The notes under the pieces were generated by a model. It was not told the DNA's origin. It saw only the letters and a list, made by a program, of their open reading frames with translations, and searched no databases. The translations under genes were made by a program, and so were the position numbers. Positions 8,701 to 16,308 of a DNA stretch of 20,404 nucleotides are shown here, piece by piece. The DNA comes from an uncultured Verrucomicrobiota bacterium (lineage in GTDB: Bacteria > Verrucomicrobiota > Verrucomicrobiae > Opitutales > Opitutaceae), in the NCBI GenBank assembly GCA_946482165.1, contig CAMLQS010000048.1, forward strand, positions 1 to 20,404. Direction: 5' to 3'. Numbering within the stretch: position 1 is the stretch's first letter; every line of letters begins with the position of its first letter.

Positions 8701-11700
8701 ATGCCTTCAAACCAACCAGAAACCTATCTCGACGAACACCGTCGCCTGCGCTTCGAGGCTTTTTCCCCCAAAGCGTTCGAGGACTTTTTTCTGCACTTCT
8801 TCAACGCCGGCATCTCGCTCGTGATCGAGCGCGACGGGCGCCGCGTGGAACGCAAAGTCATCCACGCCGAGCTCTACAACACCGGCACCGGCCGCGATCA
8901 AAAAGGCATCGACCTCAAACTCCGGATCGAAGGAGGTGAGACTTGGACAGCCCAGTGCAAGCGTCACAAAACGTGGGACCTCGCCCAAACGAAGACCGCC
9001 GTCGCAAAAGCGGAGGACCGCTTTCCCGCCCAGCACTACTTTCTCTTGGTGGCCTGCGACCCGGCGGAAGGCGTGCAGGACTACATCGCGACTCAGTCAA
9101 AGTGGTCGCTCTGGAACCTCGACCGCATCTGCTCCGAGTTTCGCCAACGCGTGCCCCAGGTGCAACAAAGCCGCCTGCTCGGCTTTCTCGCGCCCGAGGA
9201 GCTGCGCCGCTTCGCGCCCTACGCGTCCGACGCTCTCGTGTCGGCCGATCAGTTTTTCTCCGCAAACCGCGGCGCCGGCCGCGCGTTTCATCATCAGCAC
9301 AAGCTTGTCGGACGCGCCGAGGAGCTGCGCCGCCTGCGAGCTTTCGCCACCGCGCGCAAAAGCAAGGTCCTCCTGCTCGCCGGACCCGGAGGCGTCGGCA
9401 AAAGCCGCTTGCTGCGCGAACTCGCCCGCACGCCCCGGAAGAACGCTCGGTGGCCCGAGATCGTGTTTCTCAACCCGCACGCGACCGGCACAGACCTCGA
9501 GAGCGACATCACCCGCGCGCTTTGGGATGCCGACACGCCCCGTCTCGTCGTCGTGGATGACGCGCACCGGCCGGAAATCCTGCCCGCCGCGCTGCTCGCG
9601 CGGGCGCGCGAGTGCCCCGGCCTGAAACTGCTCGTCGCCACCCGCCCGTCCGCCGTGGAGACCCTCCGCGCCCGCCTTCGCGACCACGGCCTCGAGGACG
9701 AGCCTGAGCCACTCGCCCTCTCCCCCTTGGCCAAAAAAGACCTGCGTGCGCTCGCCGCCGAAGCCTTGGGCAGGAAACTCGCCGCCCTCGCCAACGATCT
9801 CGTCGCCCTCGCCGGCGCCAGCGCCTTTCTCGTCGCCCTAGCCGGCGATCTGTTGCGTCGCAATCAGTTGCGCTGGGACGAACTGACGTCGGACGCCGAG
9901 TTCCGCGCCGCCGTCTTCCGCTGCTACGAGGACGAGAACCTTGTCGATTTGGCCTCGGGCGACCGTGCCACGGCGGCCCGTCTGCTCCGGCTCATGGCCT
10001 TGGTCGCACCCTTCGCGCCCAACGAGGCTTTTTGCCGTCGCGCCGGCCAATGCCTCGGCCTCGCACCGGACCTTGTGGAAAGCCTCGCGCGCCGCTTTCA
10101 AGCCGCCGGCCTGCTTACGGGCGGAGAACGCGAACTTCGCGTGACGCCCGACCTGTTCGGTGACTTCCTAGTTTTCCAAACCGCGTTCGACGCGCGCAAA
10201 CGCCTGCCAGTCTTCGTAGGCTCCGTGCTGACCGAGCTCGCGGACGACACCGGCGCCATTCTCCGCAACGTCGCCGAGGCGGTCTGGCTCGCCCCGGATC
10301 AGGCCGTGGGCCGCGACGACTTGATCGGCCCGCTCGTGGCCGAGGAAATACGTCGCTTCGATGCCGCGAACTTCTTCGAGCGCGGCCGGGTCTTGGAACG
10401 CTGGGGTCACTTTGCCGTTTATCTGCCCGTCGAAACGGTGGCGCTCGCGCGTCACGCATGGGATCTCGCGCGCGCGGCGGAGTCGTCCACCGACGCCGAC
10501 GGAATTTATTCCCCCGCTTTCCTCTGCGCCCGGATTCCCGATCTCCTGCGTCCCGTCGTTCTATGGCAGGACGCGCAGCGCGACGCCGCGCTGGACCTGC
10601 TCTGGGAACTCGGGCCGCGCCCGCATTTCCGCCAGAACGACAACAACCACCCCTGGGGCATCATCGCCCAAGCCATCGGCTATGGCCCACGCAAATCGGC
10701 CCAAGCCACGGCCGGCACACTCGCCTGGTTGGAGCGCCTGGTGCGGCGCCCCTCCGCACGAGCCACATTAGAAAAACACCGCGCCGTGCTCGCGACGCTG
10801 CTGAGCCCCCTCTTCGCACGCGAAGCCGAATGGACCGATTGGGAGGGGCGCACCTGCCACATGCGCTGCCGCCGCCTGTCCCCCGATTTCGCGCGACCTT
10901 GGCGAGACCGTGCCCTGGCACTGCTCCGCAGCCTGATCGAAGAAGGCTCGCTCACGCTGGCCCTGGCCGCTCTCTCCGTGATCGAAACCGCACTGGGCCG
11001 CATCGCAGGCGGAAGAAACAACGGCGAAAAGGACTTGGTGCACCTCCGCGAAATCTGGCGTCCCGACCGCCTGCGTGCGCTGGAGCTTTTGCCCGTCGCC
11101 ATCGCGTGCCACCCGCAAGCCGTCATGCGCCACGCCGTGCGTCGGATGCTGGAGCACGGTCTCGCCTACGAGGAGGATTCACTCTTCCGAGACGCCGCAC
11201 GCGCGGTTGCCCAATATATCCCCGACGACCTAGATCTTCGCATAGGCGTCGCCCTGCTGCCTCATCGAGAACTAGAGGTCTCTTATCATCTCGGCATAAA
11301 GTGGTCCCGAGAAAACGCCGCCGAGATTCGTCGCCGCTGGGACGAAACCGTCAGCGAAACCGTAGCCGAATGGCTCGAGGCCTATCCTGACGTGGAAACG
11401 GCGGTCACGTTTCTGATGCGCATCGGATCCGAATTCGAGGCCCACGGTTATACACCGTCGTTCCAAAGGCTGTTTTCCGCCGTCGGTCGCTCGCACCCCG
11501 AGGCCGCCAGCCGGTTGATCGAAGCGATTTTTTCCGGCGCGGGCTCCGAGGCGATGAAACGCGCCTGGCCCTCGCTCGCCGTCGCGTTGCCCGATGCGGA
11601 AGCCAACCTGCTGCAACGCGCCCGCCACCACACCGACGGCGTGATTGCCACGGGCGTCGTCGACTACCTGGAACGCGCGGCGCTTCAAACCGGTGGCCTG

Positions 11701-12687
11701 AGCGCCACCGGCCGAGCGGTGCTCGAAGACATGGCGAAGAGCGCCACCGATATCGCCGTCCTGCGCGCCCTGCTCTGGCTCGTCGTCTCGCTCCCTCCTG
11801 ACGAAGTGGACTGGGGCTTTCGATTTCTGCGCACCCTGCCCTTGGCCCGTATCGTCGAGCAAGGTGCGACCGAGCTGCTGCTCGATGCCCTCCACCCGAT
11901 CCGCGCTCCGGAAAAGACGCCTCCGACGGAACTCGTTCGCGAAGTGCTTTCCGCTCTCGTCGCCCTGCCCGCCTTTGGCCACGGGCACTTGGCCTACGAA
12001 TTCGCGCAATTGAAGGGGAAGCATCCACGCGAATGCTACGAGTTTATCCTCGCTCGCCTTCACCACGCCGAGACCCTGCCCGACGATGTCCGTCACCGCT
12101 ACGCGCCCCTGCCGCGGGAACTCGGCGAGCGCTTCGTGCTGTCGGGATTGGAAAACGATCCCGACTTCCCCCGCATCTGCGACGAACTCTTCACTCGTGC
12201 GCTCGCGGAAATCCGGCAAGATCACCACACCGATTGGACCGGCCTTTTCCAAGGCATCGCCGCTGCGCACCCGGAACAGTGGCTGAATAAGCTGCACGCG
12301 GAGATCGCCGCATGTGCCACAATGGACGCGCTGGCCAACCTTACCGGTCTCATCCGATTCGACAGCTCCTTGATCATCTTCAATCAACCGGAAATCACCC
12401 GGGCCTTTCTTTCCAAAGCGGAGGAACTAGAGGGGAGCGACGGCCGCAAGAAAATGGAATCCCGTCTCTACGCGATCAGCGGACCGCGCACCCGCGGCTA
12501 TTCCAACGGTGTTCTAGATACCCGATATGATTACATGGAGTCCGCCGCGCTCAAAGCCGCGGAAGCTCACGCCGAGGATGCCTTGCTTGGCCCTTTCTAT
12601 CGCTGGATAGCTGCGGTCGAACGCGACGACCGCGAAACACAGAAGCGCCTCGCCGACGCCAGCATGGCCGCGCTAGACGAAAACTGA
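8701..12687 (+). CDS. Mrr-like nuclease / STAND NTPase / helical sensor protein (Avs-like defence candidate)
   Basis: This encodes 1328 residues from ATG 8701. Residues ~1-130 form a restriction-endonuclease-like domain: G-R-D-Q-K-G-I-D71-L ... A-Q85-C-K87-R, the D...QxK pattern of Mrr/Cap4-type PD-(D/E)xK nucleases. Residues ~200-420 form a STAND-type P-loop NTPase: Walker A G-P-G-G-V-G-K-S (228-235), Walker B R-L-V-V-V-D-D (281-287) and L-V-A-T-R (311-315). The remaining ~900 residues are helical, with HEAT/TPR-like character, as in ligand-sensing regions of STAND proteins. This effector-NTPase-sensor order is that of antiviral Avs proteins, in which phage-protein binding drives oligomerisation and DNA cleavage. 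All visible catalytic residues are intact. I cannot assign it to a named Avs type. Alternatives are a type IV restriction enzyme or an uncharacterised nSTAND family. The target is unknown. Confidence 0.8.
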   Translation: MPSNQPETYLDEHRRLRFEAFSPKAFEDFFLHFFNAGISLVIERDGRRVERKVIHAELYNTGTGRDQKGIDLKLRIEGGETWTAQCKRHKTWDLAQTKTAVAKAEDRFPAQHYFLLVACDPAEGVQDYIATQSKWSLWNLDRICSEFRQRVPQVQQSRLLGFLAPEELRRFAPYASDALVSADQFFSANRGAGRAFHHQHKLVGRAEELRRLRAFATARKSKVLLLAGPGGVGKSRLLRELARTPRKNARWPEIVFLNPHATGTDLESDITRALWDADTPRLVVVDDAHRPEILPAALLARARECPGLKLLVATRPSAVETLRARLRDHGLEDEPEPLALSPLAKKDLRALAAEALGRKLAALANDLVALAGASAFLVALAGDLLRRNQLRWDELTSDAEFRAAVFRCYEDENLVDLASGDRATAARLLRLMALVAPFAPNEAFCRRAGQCLGLAPDLVESLARRFQAAGLLTGGERELRVTPDLFGDFLVFQTAFDARKRLPVFVGSVLTELADDTGAILRNVAEAVWLAPDQAVGRDDLIGPLVAEEIRRFDAANFFERGRVLERWGHFAVYLPVETVALARHAWDLARAAESSTDADGIYSPAFLCARIPDLLRPVVLWQDAQRDAALDLLWELGPRPHFRQNDNNHPWGIIAQAIGYGPRKSAQATAGTLAWLERLVRRPSARATLEKHRAVLATLLSPLFAREAEWTDWEGRTCHMRCRRLSPDFARPWRDRALALLRSLIEEGSLTLALAALSVIETALGRIAGGRNNGEKDLVHLREIWRPDRLRALELLPVAIACHPQAVMRHAVRRMLEHGLAYEEDSLFRDAARAVAQYIPDDLDLRIGVALLPHRELEVSYHLGIKWSRENAAEIRRRWDETVSETVAEWLEAYPDVETAVTFLMRIGSEFEAHGYTPSFQRLFSAVGRSHPEAASRLIEAIFSGAGSEAMKRAWPSLAVALPDAEANLLQRARHHTDGVIATGVVDYLERAALQTGGLSATGRAVLEDMAKSATDIAVLRALLWLVVSLPPDEVDWGFRFLRTLPLARIVEQGATELLLDALHPIRAPEKTPPTELVREVLSALVALPAFGHGHLAYEFAQLKGKHPRECYEFILARLHHAETLPDDVRHRYAPLPRELGERFVLSGLENDPDFPRICDELFTRALAEIRQDHHTDWTGLFQGIAAAHPEQWLNKLHAEIAACATMDALANLTGLIRFDSSLIIFNQPEITRAFLSKAEELEGSDGRKKMESRLYAISGPRTRGYSNGVLDTRYDYMESAALKAAEAHAEDALLGPFYRWIAAVERDDRETQKRLADASMAALDEN

Positions 12688-12727
12688 CCGGTCCAAGATT
12701 ATTCCGCGCTTTCGCCCCGGCCCCGCC

Positions 12728-14467
12728 TCACCTCGTCGGCGCCTTCTTCCCGTAGGCCTCGATAACGATTCGCTTCGTCTCCGGCGGAAGCGCGCTCGCC
12801 TCGATCCATGCGCGCGCCCCGGGCTCGTCCGCTTCAAACCAGCTCGCGGCGACGTTGAGCATGCCCTGCCGCCGACGCACCTCCTCTTTCCCTCCCGCCA
12901 CCAGCTCCGCGCGCTCCACATGGCTAAGCGGCGAGTTCAACACTTGTATCATCCAGGCCGTGTCCGCCTCTTCGCGAAGCGCCGCGTCCGGCTGGGCGTC
13001 CACCCAGTCGCGCACGACCGCCGGGTCCTTTTTAAACCATGGCGCCACGACGACGCCCCAGTCCTGGTGGTTGTAACTCTCCCCGGGCGAACGCGTCGCG
13101 GCGGCGAGCCATTCGGCGGCCTCGAGCGGCGAACTGTTCGCCCAGGCGGCCGCGATCGCGCGCGTGGCGCTGCGCTTCTCCTGCCCCGCCGGCAATTGCG
13201 CCAACCGCGCGAGCGCGGCGGAACGGTCCGTCTCGGCGAGCTGGCCGATCAATTTTGCCTGCACCGCGGCGGTCGCGGCCGGCTCATCGTGCGCTTTCAA
13301 CCAGGCGAGCGCGGCCTCCGAATCGAGATCGAACCAATCGTTCACCCGCGTCGCGACGATCCGATTGCGCTCCGCGCCGGCGGGAAGGAGCAGCGCCAGA
13401 TCGAGGTTTTCCCAAGGGCGTCCGACCGTGTGCGAACCAGCCGCGCGGAGCAGCAACTTGGTGCGAAAATCCGCGTCCAAGCTCCCCAGCCATGCCTTCG
13501 TCGCCGCGGGGTCGGACTTCACCCAAGCCTGCAGCGGTTGCGAAAAGAGATCCACGCGCGGCGCCTCGCGCGTCACCCGCAACAAGGCCGGGACGAGCAG
13601 CGCCGCATCCGTGCCCTGGGACAAAGCGTGAAACAGACTCGAGGTCCAGGTGGCGTGCCCTTGGTCCCGCGCCAGCACCCAGCGCAGCGCGGCGTCGGGG
13701 TCGCGGGAGATCCACCGCCCGATGTCGCGGGACAGGTCGAGAAAGTTCAGCCCGCCGCCGAGGAGCGCGTCTCCCAGACCTTGCAACGCGCCCGCCGGAT
13801 CGCGTTTAGCCCAGCCTTCGTAGACGCGGCGGGACGCCTTCGCAAAAAACGCCTCGTCGCCCAGGGCGCGGACCAGTTCGAGGGCCCCTTGCGGATCGCG
13901 TTCCGCGAGCTGGCCATAGATGCGCGCGGCCGCGCCCCACTCTCCCGCCGCGTCCGCCAGCGAGTGCGCCCAAGCCAGCGCGCCGGCGAGGTCGTCGCGA
14001 GCCCAGGCGAGCCCGGCCTGCTCGCGCAAGAGGCGGCGGGCCTTTCCGTTCACCGGCGCGGACTCGGGAAGTGCTCCCGCCCAGCGGGCCGCCGCCGCCG
14101 GGTCGCGCTCCACCCACACGTCGAACAGGGCCTGAAACGCCTCTCGCGCTTTTCCGCCCGGACGCGCGAGCAGCGTCTCGGCGAAAGAAGCAAACTTCTC
14201 GGCGGGCAGCATGGGAAGGAGACGCCGCAACGCCGCGATATCGGCGGACGCGTCCCCCAGCCAGGCATCCAGACGGGCATCCGCATCGGTCTCGGAAAGC
14301 AAGCGCGGGAGCGACCAAGGCGAAGGAGGCGGCAGCGCCTCGTCGATGTTCCCGGACACAGTCGGAGCGGCGTCGGCTCCCGCGGGCGTAAGAAAACCCC
14401 GGAGGCCGACGGCGGCAAACGCGCCGATCAGGATGCCGAGGGAGAGAAGGGCGAATTCGCGTTTCAT
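12728..14467 (-). CDS. Membrane-anchored W-x3-DP-x2-A repeat protein (paralogue B)
   Basis: This encodes 579 residues, ATG at 14467. A membrane anchor or uncleaved signal (about 6-25) is followed by a linker and then roughly eleven repeats of about 40 residues, each recognised by W-(x)3-D-P-(x)2-A-(x)2-W, for example W-V-E-R-D-P-A-A-A-A-R-W, W-I-S-R-D-P-D-A-A-L-R-W and W-F-K-K-D-P-A-V-V-R-D-W. The helical, Ala-rich repeats resemble TPR/Sel1-like solenoids and suggest a protein-binding scaffold outside the membrane. No catalytic motif is seen. I know such proteins as abundant in Verrucomicrobiota and without function. It follows its paralogue by 16 bp on the same strand, so they are almost certainly co-transcribed. 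Confidence 0.75.
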   Translation of the reverse strand: MKREFALLSLGILIGAFAAVGLRGFLTPAGADAAPTVSGNIDEALPPPSPWSLPRLLSETDADARLDAWLGDASADIAALRRLLPMLPAEKFASFAETLLARPGGKAREAFQALFDVWVERDPAAAARWAGALPESAPVNGKARRLLREQAGLAWARDDLAGALAWAHSLADAAGEWGAAARIYGQLAERDPQGALELVRALGDEAFFAKASRRVYEGWAKRDPAGALQGLGDALLGGGLNFLDLSRDIGRWISRDPDAALRWVLARDQGHATWTSSLFHALSQGTDAALLVPALLRVTREAPRVDLFSQPLQAWVKSDPAATKAWLGSLDADFRTKLLLRAAGSHTVGRPWENLDLALLLPAGAERNRIVATRVNDWFDLDSEAALAWLKAHDEPAATAAVQAKLIGQLAETDRSAALARLAQLPAGQEKRSATRAIAAAWANSSPLEAAEWLAAATRSPGESYNHQDWGVVVAPWFKKDPAVVRDWVDAQPDAALREEADTAWMIQVLNSPLSHVERAELVAGGKEEVRRRQGMLNVAASWFEADEPGARAWIEASALPPETKRIVIEAYGKKAPTR

Positions 14468-14483
14468 GTCGGGGGCGTGTCGG

Positions 14484-16256
14484 CTAGCGGACGGCCTCCT
14501 GGCGCGCCTCTTCGATCCAGCTCCGCGCGATCTCGGGCGCGATGGCGTTTTGCTTCGTCAACCACTGCTCGGCGCTCGCGGGATCGGCGCGCAGCCAGGA
14601 ATGGACATGATTATAAAGCGTCTGCCGCCGCGCGGAGGTGTCGCGAATGCGCGCGATCTGTTCCGCCGCCTGCGTGGCGGGCAGATGCTCGGAACGATTT
14701 TGCGCCCACACGTGGAGCGGTATCTGGTCGCGGGCGGTGGCGGCCCGCGCCTCCGCCCAGACCAGCGCCGCGTCCGCCCCGGTCCTCGTCCAGCTCTCCA
14801 TGATCGCGCGCGAAACATCCCAAGGCATCTCGTGTTTCGATTCGCGCGCGGCGTCCTGCCGCGCCCACCAATCGGCCGCCTTCGCCGGATCCTGTTTCGC
14901 CCAACCCTTGGCGATCGCGTCCACCGCCTGGTCGCGCGCGGGACCCGGAGGCAGGTTCTCCCACGTGGCGACCGCCGTCAGCGGCTCGTCCTGGGCGATG
15001 GCCCCAAGCGTGGCGGAATGCACGGCGGCGGTGACGGCGGCCTCGCCGCGCTTGTTGGCCCAGTCGAGCGCCGCGACGGGATCCCGCTCCGCCCAGGCGG
15101 CGGCAAGCTCCGTCAGGCGCGCGTCCCGTTCCGGCCCCGGCGGCAGGAGGAGCGCGAAGGGCAGGTTCTTCTCGGTGTTCTCCGGATAAGTTATCCGGTT
15201 CGCGTCCCGCACGAGACGGGCGCGGAGCTCGAAGTCTTCGATCTTCCCGACCAGTTCCGCCGCGCCCTCCGTATCGCTTGACCAGCCTTGGGTCAGGAGA
15301 CCGCTGAGCATTTGATACTTCAACTCGGGATCGCCCAGTAGCATCACCGCCGCGAGGGATTTTTCCCGGTCGATATCGCTTGCGAGGCGCGAGGTGAAGC
15401 CCCGGGCGCGAAATTGCGCCAGCTGCGGATGTTCACCCATCCAGGCAAGCGCCTGGTCGGGAGACGCCTGCATCCAAGCCTTCAGGGAGTCCGAAAGCTC
15501 GTAAACGCTCACGTCGGCGGCGAGCAAGCGCGGTCCGAGGGCGCGCAACGCGGCCTCGGGATTGCGCTTCGCCCAAGCGTCGAAAACCGGCCGCAACGTG
15601 GCGTCCGCCGCTCCGGGGGGGCGCGCCTCCGCGAGCGCGGCCGCCCGCTCGGGCTCCGTCCCGGCGAGCCACGCGAGCAGGCGCGCCGCGACTCCGTCCG
15701 GGCGGCCGGCGTCCGCTTCGCCGAGCGCCCAATTGTAGGCCTCCTCGAAGCCGGAACGCGCCCACGCAAGCGCGGACTTCGCCCGCGATTCCGCCCAGAG
15801 CGCCGCGTCGAGCCGTCGCTTGGCGGCGGCCGGGGCGCCCGTCCACCGGGTCGCCGCCGCCGGGTCGAGCTCGACCCAGCGCGCGAAAACCGAGGCGAAC
15901 CAGCGCGCGTCGTCCTCGCCTCCGCGCCGCGCGAGCCGCTCCGCGAGGTCGGCCGCTTGCTCCGCGTCCGCCAGAAGCAACAGCGAGCGCAGGCCGAGCG
16001 CCCGCTCCGCGTGGGAAACCTTCGCCGGGTCGAGCGCGCGCCACGAGGCGATACGCGCCCAAACCTCCTCTCCCGGCGGCGGCTTGTCCAACGACCAGGT
16101 CTCGGGCAGCCTGACAGGCAAGGCGGACACGACCCGGACGGAATCTTCCGTCGTCGCGGCCCGCGGGGAAAACACGGCTCCCGAACCCCACCCCGCCGCG
16201 CCGCCAAGCAGCGCCCCGCCAAGCAGCCACGGCCAGGGGCGAGCGGGGGTCTTCAT
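14484..16256 (-). CDS. Membrane-anchored W-x3-DP-x2-A repeat protein (paralogue A)
   Basis: This encodes 590 residues, ATG at 16256 and TAG at 14486-14484. The N-terminus M-K-T-P-A-R-P-W-P-W-L-L-G-G-A-L-L-G-G-A-A-G-W is a membrane anchor. About ten repeats follow, including W-V-E-L-D-P-A-A-A-T-R-W, W-A-K-R-N-P-E-A-A-L, W-A-E-R-D-P-V-A-A-L-D-W and W-L-R-A-D-P-A-S-A-E-Q-W. Repeat type, length and the closing W-I-E element (S-W-I-E-E-A-R here, A-W-I-E-A-S in the neighbour) show it to be a tandem duplicate of the 12728-14467 gene, though the two have diverged strongly. It begins 52 bp after the NRPS stop, consistent with a three-gene transcript. Partner and function are unknown. Confidence 0.75.
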   Translation of the reverse strand: MKTPARPWPWLLGGALLGGAAGWGSGAVFSPRAATTEDSVRVVSALPVRLPETWSLDKPPPGEEVWARIASWRALDPAKVSHAERALGLRSLLLLADAEQAADLAERLARRGGEDDARWFASVFARWVELDPAAATRWTGAPAAAKRRLDAALWAESRAKSALAWARSGFEEAYNWALGEADAGRPDGVAARLLAWLAGTEPERAAALAEARPPGAADATLRPVFDAWAKRNPEAALRALGPRLLAADVSVYELSDSLKAWMQASPDQALAWMGEHPQLAQFRARGFTSRLASDIDREKSLAAVMLLGDPELKYQMLSGLLTQGWSSDTEGAAELVGKIEDFELRARLVRDANRITYPENTEKNLPFALLLPPGPERDARLTELAAAWAERDPVAALDWANKRGEAAVTAAVHSATLGAIAQDEPLTAVATWENLPPGPARDQAVDAIAKGWAKQDPAKAADWWARQDAARESKHEMPWDVSRAIMESWTRTGADAALVWAEARAATARDQIPLHVWAQNRSEHLPATQAAEQIARIRDTSARRQTLYNHVHSWLRADPASAEQWLTKQNAIAPEIARSWIEEARQEAVR

Positions 16257-16292
16257 GGCTGACTAGAATCCCCAAGAATCCCGCACCGGCAA

Positions 16293-16306
16293 GGCGCTTT
16301 GGCGCC
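16293..16306 (-). terminator. Hairpin between NRPS and repeat-protein genes
   Basis: GGCGC and GCGCC flank a four-base loop in the 52-bp gap, three bases beyond the NRPS stop codon. It lacks a T-run on the minus strand, so it may only partly terminate, lowering expression of the two downstream genes, or may be an RNA-stabilising stem. Confidence 0.35.
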
Positions 16307-16308
16307 GG

